This document shows, one piece after another, positions 15,410 to 21,847 of a stretch of 33,394 nucleotides of DNA. Both the position numbers and the translations under genes were made by a program. Each line of letters opens with the position of its first letter. Within the stretch, counting starts at the first letter, position 1. The stretch is from Planctomyces sp. SH-PL62. Its GTDB lineage: Bacteria > Planctomycetota > Planctomycetia > Planctomycetales > Planctomycetaceae. Under the pieces are notes generated by a model. The model did no database searches, had not been told where the DNA came from, and saw only the letters and a program-made list of their open reading frames with translations. The stretch spans positions 1 through 33,394 of the forward strand of contig CAMDEA010000094.1 of assembly GCA_945893045.1 (NCBI GenBank). Direction: 5' to 3'.

Positions 15410-16068
15410 GCTCGCCGGCTGTCCTCGGCGGATCGCAACTCGTCCACAAAGCCGGGGAGCTGAATGATTCTCCCCAAGCGCGACAGCACATGCAGATGCG
15501 TGCGCGAGTCGCGGCACAGCACCAAGAAAAACAAATCGGTCAACTGCCGCTTCGGAGCACCAAACGGAATACCGGATAACGTCCGACCGAACGCGATCAG
15601 CGACTGGCCGTAGGCATCGGGCAATGGATTCCGCGGATGCGGGATCGCCACGCCCGACTCGAAGCCGGTCGCCAGCACCTCTTCCCGCTGCTGCACCGCT
15701 TGCAGAATGTCCGCCGGACTCCAAATCTGCCACGTGCGTCCGGCAACTTCGATCAAGCCTTCGAGCACCGAACGTTTCGTGCGCGCTTCCAGCGGCACTT
15801 GCACCGTATCGGGATGCAACAAACTGCGGACCGGGCAATGGATGTCGGCCTCGGACTCTTGATGGGCGCGTTCGAGGCCATGCAGTTCGTCGCCCGAATA
15901 CTCACGCATCTCGTGTTCGAGCCAATGCGTGACCTCGGTCGGATGAAATTGCCAATCCCCTTGCGTCTTCCGGCCGGGAATGCGGCCGCGCTGGACGAGC
16001 TTTTCAATCTCGCGACGATCTCGCCCCAAAAACTGTGCGAGCTCCCCCAGTGACAACCACTCGTGCAT
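15364..16068 (-). CDS. HTH-PTS EIIA (PtsN-like) protein
   Basis: 234 residues. The N-terminal 60 residues (SLGELAQFLGRDRREIEKLV, then GRIPGRKTQGDWQFHPTEV) form an excisionase/MerR-like winged helix, the kind that binds DNA. Residues about 90-234 are a mannitol/fructose-type EIIA domain; GFESGVAIPHPRNPLP contains the phosphorylatable histidine in the PtsN-like IPH motif. No sugar permease is near, so a regulatory rather than transport role is likely. The ATG at 16068 has GGAGG upstream at good spacing; the longer frame to 16170 enters a palindrome. Its end overlaps the HAMP-like gene by 46 bases, tail to tail. Confidence 0.88.
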   Translation of the reverse strand: MHEWLSLGELAQFLGRDRREIEKLVQRGRIPGRKTQGDWQFHPTEVTHWLEHEMREYSGDELHGLERAHQESEADIHCPVRSLLHPDTVQVPLEARTKRSVLEGLIEVAGRTWQIWSPADILQAVQQREEVLATGFESGVAIPHPRNPLPDAYGQSLIAFGRTLSGIPFGAPKRQLTDLFFLVLCRDSRTHLHVLSRLGRIIQLPGFVDELRSAEDSRRAYETICSADERLGVI

Positions 16069-16169
16069 GTCAGCCAGCCCTCCGCCACGAGACACAAGGC
16101 GGGACATGCTAACGGCGAGGCAACCGAGTTTCACCCGGCGCGATGAAACTCGCACGATCTTGAACGACA

Positions 16170-16329
16170 CAGGCGAGCGGGGCGGCGTCAGCCCATTGCA
16201 CTGGCTTTACCCTCAAAGTAGCAGGCACATTCCATGTGCCGTCCGCAATTCTCAGGCAGACGGCACATGGAATGTGCCTGCTACTTTCTAAAGTCAGTGC
16301 CTTTGGGCTGACGCCGCCCCGCTCGCCTG
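16170..16329. repeat. Nested double palindrome, 160 bases
   Basis: Outer arms 16170-16195 and 16304-16329 are perfect over 26 bases. Inner arms 16215-16243 and 16259-16287 are perfect over 29 bases with a 15-base loop. The spacers between them also pair in part (a GCACTGRCTTTA block on one side matches the other strand on the other side). The whole could fold into one long hairpin. It lies between two minus-strand genes, 11 bases past the TIM-barrel stop. No coding capacity and no transposase are seen. It looks like a non-autonomous mobile repeat or one palindrome inserted into another. Confidence 0.93.
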
Positions 16330-16339
16330 CCTCTGTGGT

Positions 16340-17158
16340 TTAGCGGCTCACGGGACACAGTCGCTGGAAATTCTCACGGCAGCGTTCCAACCATCCGTGA
16401 TTCACCGATCCCCACAGCGACTCGGACCAGATTTGATAGTCCACGTAGCCGCGATATCCGGCGTCGATCAGCTTGGAGAGAACCTCTTCGACCGGAAGAA
16501 TGCCTTCGCCCGGCAAGACGCGCTCGTTCTCGATTCGTCCCGTCGCGGGTGCATCGCTCATCTGCACCACGCCGATGCGCGAGACCAATTCTGGCAGGCG
16601 TTGCACCAAGCCTTTCTCCGGCCACAGGTGATACGCGTCGAACGCCAACTTCACGTTCGGATGATTCACGCGGTCCAGCACCACCAGAGCTTCATCGAGC
16701 GAGTTCAAAAACGTCCAATCGCGGCCGAATGCCTTGCGCATCGGCAACAGAGAGAGTGTCACCTCGTAATCGCCCGCGTCGTCTGCCAGTGCCTTCAACG
16801 ACTCGACGACGAGTCGGGTCGCGTGTTTCGTGATGTGGTTATTGATCGGCCCGGAAACCACGACCAGCGAACTGGCTTGCAGACGTCCCGCCAGACCAAT
16901 CCAGTCGCGAGTCTCCTCAATCACATCGTCTAAGTCATGACCAAACGCGCCGGTGAATCCACCCGCGTACGACAATGTCGAAACCGCCATCCGGTTCTTG
17001 CTCAGCCAATCCAGAGCCGCGTCTTCTCCGAATTCGATGAGCTTCGGCAGCCAGACGCCAATCGCGTCGATCTCTGCCAGCCGGTATCGCACCACGGCTT
17101 CTTCAAACGACCATCGCAAGGTCGTCGCGTGATTCACTGAGAGCTTCGGGCCATCCAC
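16340..17158 (-). CDS. Sugar phosphate isomerase/epimerase-like TIM barrel (AP endonuclease 2 family)
   Basis: About 272 residues from a GTG at 17158. SVNHATTLRWSFEEAV opens the first strand and helix. LAFDAYHLWPEKG provides metal-binding Asp and His, IGVVQMSDAP is another ligand strand, and GYVDYQIWSESLWG closes the barrel. The family isomerises or epimerises sugars and related polyols, using a divalent metal in the cytoplasm. The frame lacks any ATG ahead of the family sequence. A TTG at 17251 would add a very hydrophilic leader (RNKDERNKDQRKDNRK) encoded by a short tandem repeat, which is unlikely to be folded protein. No ribosome site favours either start. The exact substrate is unknown. 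Confidence 0.85.
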   Translation of the reverse strand: MDGPKLSVNHATTLRWSFEEAVVRYRLAEIDAIGVWLPKLIEFGEDAALDWLSKNRMAVSTLSYAGGFTGAFGHDLDDVIEETRDWIGLAGRLQASSLVVVSGPINNHITKHATRLVVESLKALADDAGDYEVTLSLLPMRKAFGRDWTFLNSLDEALVVLDRVNHPNVKLAFDAYHLWPEKGLVQRLPELVSRIGVVQMSDAPATGRIENERVLPGEGILPVEEVLSKLIDAGYRGYVDYQIWSESLWGSVNHGWLERCRENFQRLCPVSR

Positions 17159-17464
17159 CGTTCGTTCTGAAAACTTCCGATTATCTTTTCGCTGGTCTTT
17201 ATTTCGCTCATCTTTATTTCGCTGACGCGCTGCGGGAAAAGTGCGGCTCAAGATTTAGTCTCGCTGAATTGAGGACGAAGAAATGATCCACGAACACGGT
17301 CGAGGCAGACCGACTTCAGGACAAACAATGACGTGATTGCAAACGGAGAACTTCAAAACGAAACGCAATGAAACTCGCTGACAGATGAGTCACCAGGAAT
17401 TGACCGCCGATTGGATTCACCGTTGAGCGCTGCTCGTGAAGACAGAAATCACAGCAGAGCCACG
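17159..17464. other. Gap between the TIM-barrel and DUF3500 genes
   Basis: About 306 bases if the GTG start at 17158 is right. It contains a short tandem repeat (17184-17225) near the TIM-barrel start and otherwise no palindrome, RNA gene or credible small gene that I can see. The minus-strand promoter of the TIM-barrel gene should lie here. Confidence 0.5.
17184..17225. repeat. Short tandem repeat, three units of 12-15 bases
   Basis: 17196-17210 and 17211-17225 are identical for 13 of 15 bases or better, preceded by a shorter, diverged copy at 17184-17195. Read on the minus strand they would encode the lysine- and asparagine-rich leader of the TIM-barrel frame if a TTG start is used. The count may vary between strains. 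Confidence 0.7.
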
Positions 17465-18523
17465 CTAACCCTTAGCATTGGTCGCGACCGACGGATCGTC
17501 AGCCACATTGACCCAGACATGCACGTGAGGCGTTCCACGGAAGTGCCACACAAACGACGGGCCCTCCAAACGCCAGACATCCCAGATGCCATCGTTGCCC
17601 AAATCTCCTTCGCGGTAGAACGACAAGCGAACTTGGTCCAAACCGCCTTGGGCTTCCAGACACTTCGTCACTTCTTGTTGATCCGACAACCGATACGGTT
17701 CCACCAACAGCTTCAGCACGCCTTGCAAATGCTCGCGCTGGTCCTTGCTCATTTCCGACACTGGCACACCGGGAATCTTCTCTTTGCCTTTGAACGCGAC
17801 CGCACTCTCGCTGGGCATTTTATCGATCAGTGCCGCCTCACGCTGCTTGCCATCGAGCATCTTGTAGAGTTCGTTCGCCTTGACGGCCTGCGGCCAAAAG
17901 ACGTTGCCGGGATGACCGACCTGCTCATTGAAGCCCGAAGCCGCGTGTCCGTAGAAAATCGGACCGCCGAACGCGACGTGCTCGGTCGTGTTGCCGTCGC
18001 AGCGGATCGTCAGGTGCCGGCCGGTCATGGCCATCTCGAATTTTTCGCTGCCGGGTTTGCCAAAAATCGCGATGGACTGTTGCTTGCCGTAGCCCCCGGC
18101 ATCGTCCTGCAACTGCTTGCGAATGCGGTTGTGCCAGTCTTTGTTGTAGAGCCCCCAGAACCAGGCCTCGATCATGTCCTTCTGGTCGCGAGTGAAGAAC
18201 TCCGTCCCCAAGCCGCAGGTCTTCAGATCCGTGATGTGCCAGTTGTTGGAGACATGCGTCCGCAGCACCTTGCGGTCGTCGGTGTAGTCCCAGGTGAAAC
18301 AGATCTCTTCGCGCTGTTTCTCAGTCAGAGAGTCGTACAGCTTTTTGACGAGCGACTCGGGAGCCTTCGCATCCGCGGCGGAATCTTCGGCCCGCAGCAC
18401 TCGCGGCAGAGCCATCGCCGCCGCACCGGCGCTCGCCGCTTGCACGAAGCGTCGGCGAGTCACCTTTCCAAACAAGTCCGCTTCCGGAACATCACACTCA
18501 GGACAGCGTTCGCGATCAGGCAT
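17465..18523 (-). CDS. DUF3500 protein with Tat signal peptide
   Basis: 352 residues. After a short CPEC pair (Cys7, Cys10) comes a twin-arginine signal: TRRRFVQAASAGAAAMALP, with likely cleavage after residue 45 (VLRAED). It should therefore be exported folded, perhaps with a bound metal. The remainder matches DUF3500 proteins of planctomycetes (GRHLTIRCDG, FGGPIFYGHAASGF, FVWHFRGTPHVHVWV); the last has His residues spaced as a possible metal site. The function of the domain is not known to me. The ATG at 18523 has AAGGAG seven bases upstream. It is divergent from the rsmH locus and separated from it by a 440-base gap. Confidence 0.85.
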   Translation of the reverse strand: MPDRERCPECDVPEADLFGKVTRRRFVQAASAGAAAMALPRVLRAEDSAADAKAPESLVKKLYDSLTEKQREEICFTWDYTDDRKVLRTHVSNNWHITDLKTCGLGTEFFTRDQKDMIEAWFWGLYNKDWHNRIRKQLQDDAGGYGKQQSIAIFGKPGSEKFEMAMTGRHLTIRCDGNTTEHVAFGGPIFYGHAASGFNEQVGHPGNVFWPQAVKANELYKMLDGKQREAALIDKMPSESAVAFKGKEKIPGVPVSEMSKDQREHLQGVLKLLVEPYRLSDQQEVTKCLEAQGGLDQVRLSFYREGDLGNDGIWDVWRLEGPSFVWHFRGTPHVHVWVNVADDPSVATNAKG

Positions 18524-18963
18524 GAGAGACTCCTTGATCGAATCGCAGCACGTGGGAAATAGAACCGGCCCAAGCAACGGGGCGAGACTCTAACAACGCA
18601 TTTACAAAACGCAAACGGTTTTCTCACACGCTCGGCAACTTCGCATGAGGCCGAAGAAACACTCGCACCGCGCGTTGACAAATCAGCAAATGAATCGCTC
18701 GCGATGAGCCTGTGAATTGTTGAGAGCCGCGCCCGTCAGAAAGCGGTTGCATGACCTTGTCACCGATCAGGGGGCACGCGAAAAGTGCGTCGCGCGCCCT
18801 CATTTTCGCTGCGCAGATTTTGCTCTTCTCACGATTCGGCAAATCGACATACAACCCCGCCCACTTTGCGGAGTGAGGCTGAGTCGAAGTCGCCTTGCCG
18901 AGCAATCCTGCCTCGTATTTCCCCGGAATTCTCCGGCCACTTCCACTCACTGACATCCCTTCC
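18524..18963. other. Divergent intergenic region between the DUF3500 gene and rsmH
   Basis: 440 bases without a credible gene. A TTGACA at 18675-18680 could be a plus-strand -35 box, but no fitting -10 follows, so no promoter is called. There is no mraZ upstream of rsmH here, although that is the common arrangement in other bacteria. The frame on the minus strand at 18624-18956 has no recognisable content. If rsmH starts at an upstream TTG (18895), the gap shortens by 69 bases. Confidence 0.5.
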
Positions 18964-19872
18964 TTGGCTGCGATTCACGTCCCCGTTCTGTTGCGGGAAA
19001 CGCTGCAAGCTCTCGACCTGAGTTCGGGGCTGACAGTCGTTGACGGCACCGTCGGTGGAGGTGGCCACAGCCGACACATCCTTCCAAAAATCCAGCCTGA
19101 CGGAATCTTGATTGGTCTCGACCGAGACCCGCGGATGTTGCAACACGCGGCAGTGGTCGTGACCAGCGAACGGAGTCATCTGTGTCACTCCAGCTATCAC
19201 GAACTGCCGAATGTTCTGCGCGAGTTGAAGCTCGACGCGGTCGATCGCATCGTGCTGGATTTGGGTCTGTCGTCGGATCAGTTGGCGGATCGCGAGCGTG
19301 GCTTCGGATTCAGCACAGCGGGGCCGTTGGATATGCGGTTCGATGTCTCGCAAGGCGAGTCGGCGGCGGAGTTACTCGCGCGTGCCACGAGCGAAGAACT
19401 CGCGACAATCTTCCACGAGTTCGGCGAGGAACGATTCAGCCGGCCGATTGCCGAGCGGATCGTGCGACAACGGCGCGCCTCACCGATCGAAACGGCGAAC
19501 GACTTGGTGGCCGTGATCGACTCAGCCTTGCCAGCTTCCATCAAGCACGAGGCACGCAAGGCACCGGCGACGCGCGTGTTCCAGGCGCTGCGCATCGCGG
19601 TCAATCGCGAGTTGGAACATTTGCAGCACGCACTCGAACACGGCTTGTACGAATCACTGCGGCCAGGCGGACGGCTGGTCGTGATCACGTTTCATTCTTT
19701 GGAAGACCGCTTGGTCAAGCACGCATTTCGGGATGAGACTCGATGGCACTCCCTCCACAAAAAACCGATGGCTCCCAGCCCCCAGGAAATCCGAATCAAT
19801 CCGCGCTCGCGGTCGGCCAAACTCCGAGCGGCGGTCAAACAGTCAACCGTAGCGTCAGCGTCGCCGAGATGA
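18964..19872 (+). CDS. rsmH: 16S rRNA (cytosine-1402 N4)-methyltransferase
   Basis: 302 residues. Family blocks in order are IHVPVLLRETL, VVDGTVGGGGHSRHIL (SAM site), IVLDLGLSSDQL, ERGFGFSTAGPLDMRFD, TRVFQALRIAVNREL and VVITFHSLEDRLVKHAF. RsmH methylates N4 of C1402 in 16S rRNA and is normally encoded at the head of the division/cell-wall cluster. The start is uncertain: no ATG precedes the first block, so a TTG at 18964 giving (M)AAIHVPVLL is chosen; another TTG lies at 18895. The TGA stop overlaps the ATG of the next gene by four bases, which couples them. Confidence 0.95.
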   Translation: MAAIHVPVLLRETLQALDLSSGLTVVDGTVGGGGHSRHILPKIQPDGILIGLDRDPRMLQHAAVVVTSERSHLCHSSYHELPNVLRELKLDAVDRIVLDLGLSSDQLADRERGFGFSTAGPLDMRFDVSQGESAAELLARATSEELATIFHEFGEERFSRPIAERIVRQRRASPIETANDLVAVIDSALPASIKHEARKAPATRVFQALRIAVNRELEHLQHALEHGLYESLRPGGRLVVITFHSLEDRLVKHAFRDETRWHSLHKKPMAPSPQEIRINPRSRSAKLRAAVKQSTVASASPR

Positions 19873-21398
19873 TGCGTGCCGCCAACCCAAACCCGACGGG
19901 GAATTCCATGTCGCACCCAACTCCCAATCCGACACAGAACACTGCCGCCCAAGCCGCGGCGCAAGCGGCTCAAGCCGCGAAAGCGAAAACGCAGGCAGAG
20001 GCCGTTGACGACGCGGACATCGAACCAGCGACACCGGCAGAGAGCGATGAGCAACTCGCCAAAGCGTGGGGCTTCGCGTCCAAGCGGCCGAGGATCTCCA
20101 AGGAAGCGGTGATCGGTTTGATCGCGATCGTCGCCTTGCTGGGAATGTTCAGCTACGTCGTCGCGCGGCACTTCCAAAATCGTGCCACACTCGCCGAGAA
20201 GCCCGACAAGGTCGATCCCGAAGTGCAGACCGCGTCCAACAATGATCAGTTGGCAAACAGTCAAAGCAACCTGACGGACAGCTTGGATGAGTTTGAAAAC
20301 AATTCCTCAAAGAAGTTGCCCAGGAAGGGGCTTGATCTCGACGAAGACATGCTCGACATCGGATCGGGGCAAACCGAACCGCCTCCCACGAAGGTCGCCA
20401 CCAGGAAGCAATCACTGCCCATCAATCTTGAGGATGAGTTCGATACGTTCGGCGATGATGCGAAGCCAACACGGCAAGCACGAACTGTCCCGAACAGAAC
20501 TGCGGACAATCTGAATCTTGATGAAGAGGCACCCACTCCGAAAACCAATCGTGCCACCGCAACACTCGATGCAGAGGATCCCTTCGAATCAGAAACGCCG
20601 GCGCTGACCAAGACGACGGAACCGATCCGGCTCAAACAGCCTGTCCAAACCGCGCCCGCCGACGAGGAGTTCGAGAAGCCACTCAAAAAACACGCGGCCC
20701 AGCAGATCGAAGATGAATTTGAAACCGTCCCGCAGCGTGCTCGGCGACCAGTGCAAGTGGCTCAGCAGGATCGGTTCACGGAGAAGACCGGTTTTGATGA
20801 TCGGGGAACTCAGACGTCGCCGACGACCGACTTGCCGCCGGCTCGCGCTCGAACCGCCGCGAAACCAGCATCGCGGCATCCGCTGCTCAATGCAGGCGAA
20901 TACCTCGTCGAGGAAGGGGACAACTTCTGCGTGATCTCCAAAAAGCTGTACGGCAGCGACAAGTATTTCCTCGCGTTGGCCGAGCACAATCGCAATCGAG
21001 TCGCTGATCCCTGCCGGATGCGGCCCGGTCTGGTCATCTCCGCGCCGGCGAAAGACCTCCTGGAACAACAGCACTCCGCGCTGATCCCCAAGCCCAAGGC
21101 GACGTCCGAAGCGAAAGAGGTTAAGCCGCACGCGACGAAGAAAGTGTCCGCCGCGCCGCTGCCGACGGGAATGTTCCACGACGCCAACGGAGTGCCGTGG
21201 TATCGCGTCGGAGAAGACGACAACCTCACCAAAATCGCGCAAGCTCATCTGGGCCGCGCGTCGCGTGCGGACCAGATCTTCAACCTCAATCGCGAGCGCT
21301 TACCCAACCGGAACGATCTGCGTCCTGGCCAAGAGTTGCGCTTGCCGAACGACGCCAGCCAGGTTCGGATCGTCGAAACCGAGAAGTCCCTCCGCTAA
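19869..21398 (+). CDS. Membrane-anchored double-LysM protein in the rsmH-ftsI locus
   Basis: 509 residues. A cytoplasmic Ala/Gln-rich stretch of about 80 residues precedes one membrane segment (AVIGLIAIVALLGMFSYVVA). A long acidic linker follows, then two LysM domains near residues 343-395 (YLVEEGDNFCVISKKLYG) and 443-500 (YRVGEDDNLTKIAQAHLG). LysM binds the N-acetylglucosamine parts of peptidoglycan, so the C-terminus should grip the wall in the periplasm. The linker repeats short acidic-aromatic motifs (LEDEFDTFG, IEDEFETVP, DEFENNSS). The ATG at 19869 overlaps the rsmH stop (ATGA). The frame is open back to an ATG at 19743 inside rsmH, a less likely start. It sits where other bacteria have ftsL. 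I do not know a named family for it. Confidence 0.85.
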   Translation: MMRAANPNPTGNSMSHPTPNPTQNTAAQAAAQAAQAAKAKTQAEAVDDADIEPATPAESDEQLAKAWGFASKRPRISKEAVIGLIAIVALLGMFSYVVARHFQNRATLAEKPDKVDPEVQTASNNDQLANSQSNLTDSLDEFENNSSKKLPRKGLDLDEDMLDIGSGQTEPPPTKVATRKQSLPINLEDEFDTFGDDAKPTRQARTVPNRTADNLNLDEEAPTPKTNRATATLDAEDPFESETPALTKTTEPIRLKQPVQTAPADEEFEKPLKKHAAQQIEDEFETVPQRARRPVQVAQQDRFTEKTGFDDRGTQTSPTTDLPPARARTAAKPASRHPLLNAGEYLVEEGDNFCVISKKLYGSDKYFLALAEHNRNRVADPCRMRPGLVISAPAKDLLEQQHSALIPKPKATSEAKEVKPHATKKVSAAPLPTGMFHDANGVPWYRVGEDDNLTKIAQAHLGRASRADQIFNLNRERLPNRNDLRPGQELRLPNDASQVRIVETEKSLR

Positions 21399-21417
21399 CC
21401 GCCGCGTGTGGTAGGTT

Positions 21418-21513
21418 CCATCGCTCGGCGAAACCGCAAAGTAGACGAGTCACTCCGTGACCCGACTTCGAGTCACGGAGTGACTCGTCTACTTTTCCAG
21501 AGCCAAGCGATGG
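21418..21513. repeat. Long inverted repeat between the LysM gene and the ftsL-like gene
   Basis: Inner arms 21438-21461 and 21472-21495 are perfect over 24 bases with a 10-base loop. Outer arms 21418-21429 and 21502-21513 match at 11 of 12 bases. The whole 96-base unit sits in the 122-base gap inside the operon, and its right edge merges with the ribosome site of the ftsL-like gene. No coding capacity. It looks like a non-autonomous inserted element and could alter folding and translation of the mRNA. Confidence 0.92.
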
Positions 21514-21518
21514 AGGGG
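21512..21518 (+). promoter_or_regulatory. Ribosome binding site touching a palindrome arm
   Basis: GGAGGGG lies just before the ATG at 21521 and decides that start. Its first two bases are the last two of the outer palindrome arm (21502-21513), so folding of the palindrome could hide part of the site. Confidence 0.65.
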
Positions 21519-21520
21519 CG

Positions 21521-21844
21521 ATGTATTTTCGGTTCGGAGCGGCGATCGTTTTGCTCGTCATCGTCAGCGTCATCGGCGTGGCGTTGGAGAAGCAGAACCT
21601 CTCCTACCGCCGCGCGATCGCGCAACAGCGATACCGCCTCGACGTGCTCGTCGAGGAGTACGCACAACGGCGACTCCAAGCTCAACGACTCGGCGCGCCG
21701 GCGCGCACGATCAAGTCGCTGGAGCAACAAGGGGGCGACGTCAAGAAGCCGCCACGATCCGCTCAGGCCGGGCCAAGCTCTCCGTTGTCCATTCCGCGAG
21801 CGACGCTCGCGCTCCCGCATCTTCACGAACATCGAAATCAATAG
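21521..21844 (+). CDS. Small FtsL-like bitopic membrane protein
   Basis: 107 residues. The N-terminus is a membrane segment (FRFGAAIVLLVIVSVIGVAL), followed directly by a likely coiled coil (residues about 23-60, charged and Gln/Leu-rich: QQRYRLDVLVEEYAQRR). The tail is Pro/Ser-rich. The size, topology and position immediately before the ftsI-type gene are those of FtsL, a poorly conserved protein that joins FtsI and FtsW partners at the division site. The assignment rests on topology and synteny rather than sequence identity. The stop is followed three bases later by the GTG of the next gene. A palindrome lies immediately upstream. Confidence 0.7.
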   Translation: MYFRFGAAIVLLVIVSVIGVALEKQNLSYRRAIAQQRYRLDVLVEEYAQRRLQAQRLGAPARTIKSLEQQGGDVKKPPRSAQAGPSSPLSIPRATLALPHLHEHRNQ

Positions 21845-21847
21845 CCC

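Noticed and set aside
18675..18680. TTGACA as a -35 promoter box for rsmH
   Set aside because: No acceptable -10 box at 16-18 bases; a single hexamer is expected by chance.
18624..18956. Minus-strand frame of 110 codons upstream of rsmH, checked as a possible mraZ or small gene
   Set aside because: No MraZ/AbrB-like sequence and no ribosome site; it runs against rsmH and looks random.
19743..19868. Extension of the LysM gene into rsmH by 42 codons
   Set aside because: The frame is open, but the ATG at 19869 overlaps the rsmH stop in the common coupled arrangement. The extra residues are low in complexity. The longer form is possible but not preferred.
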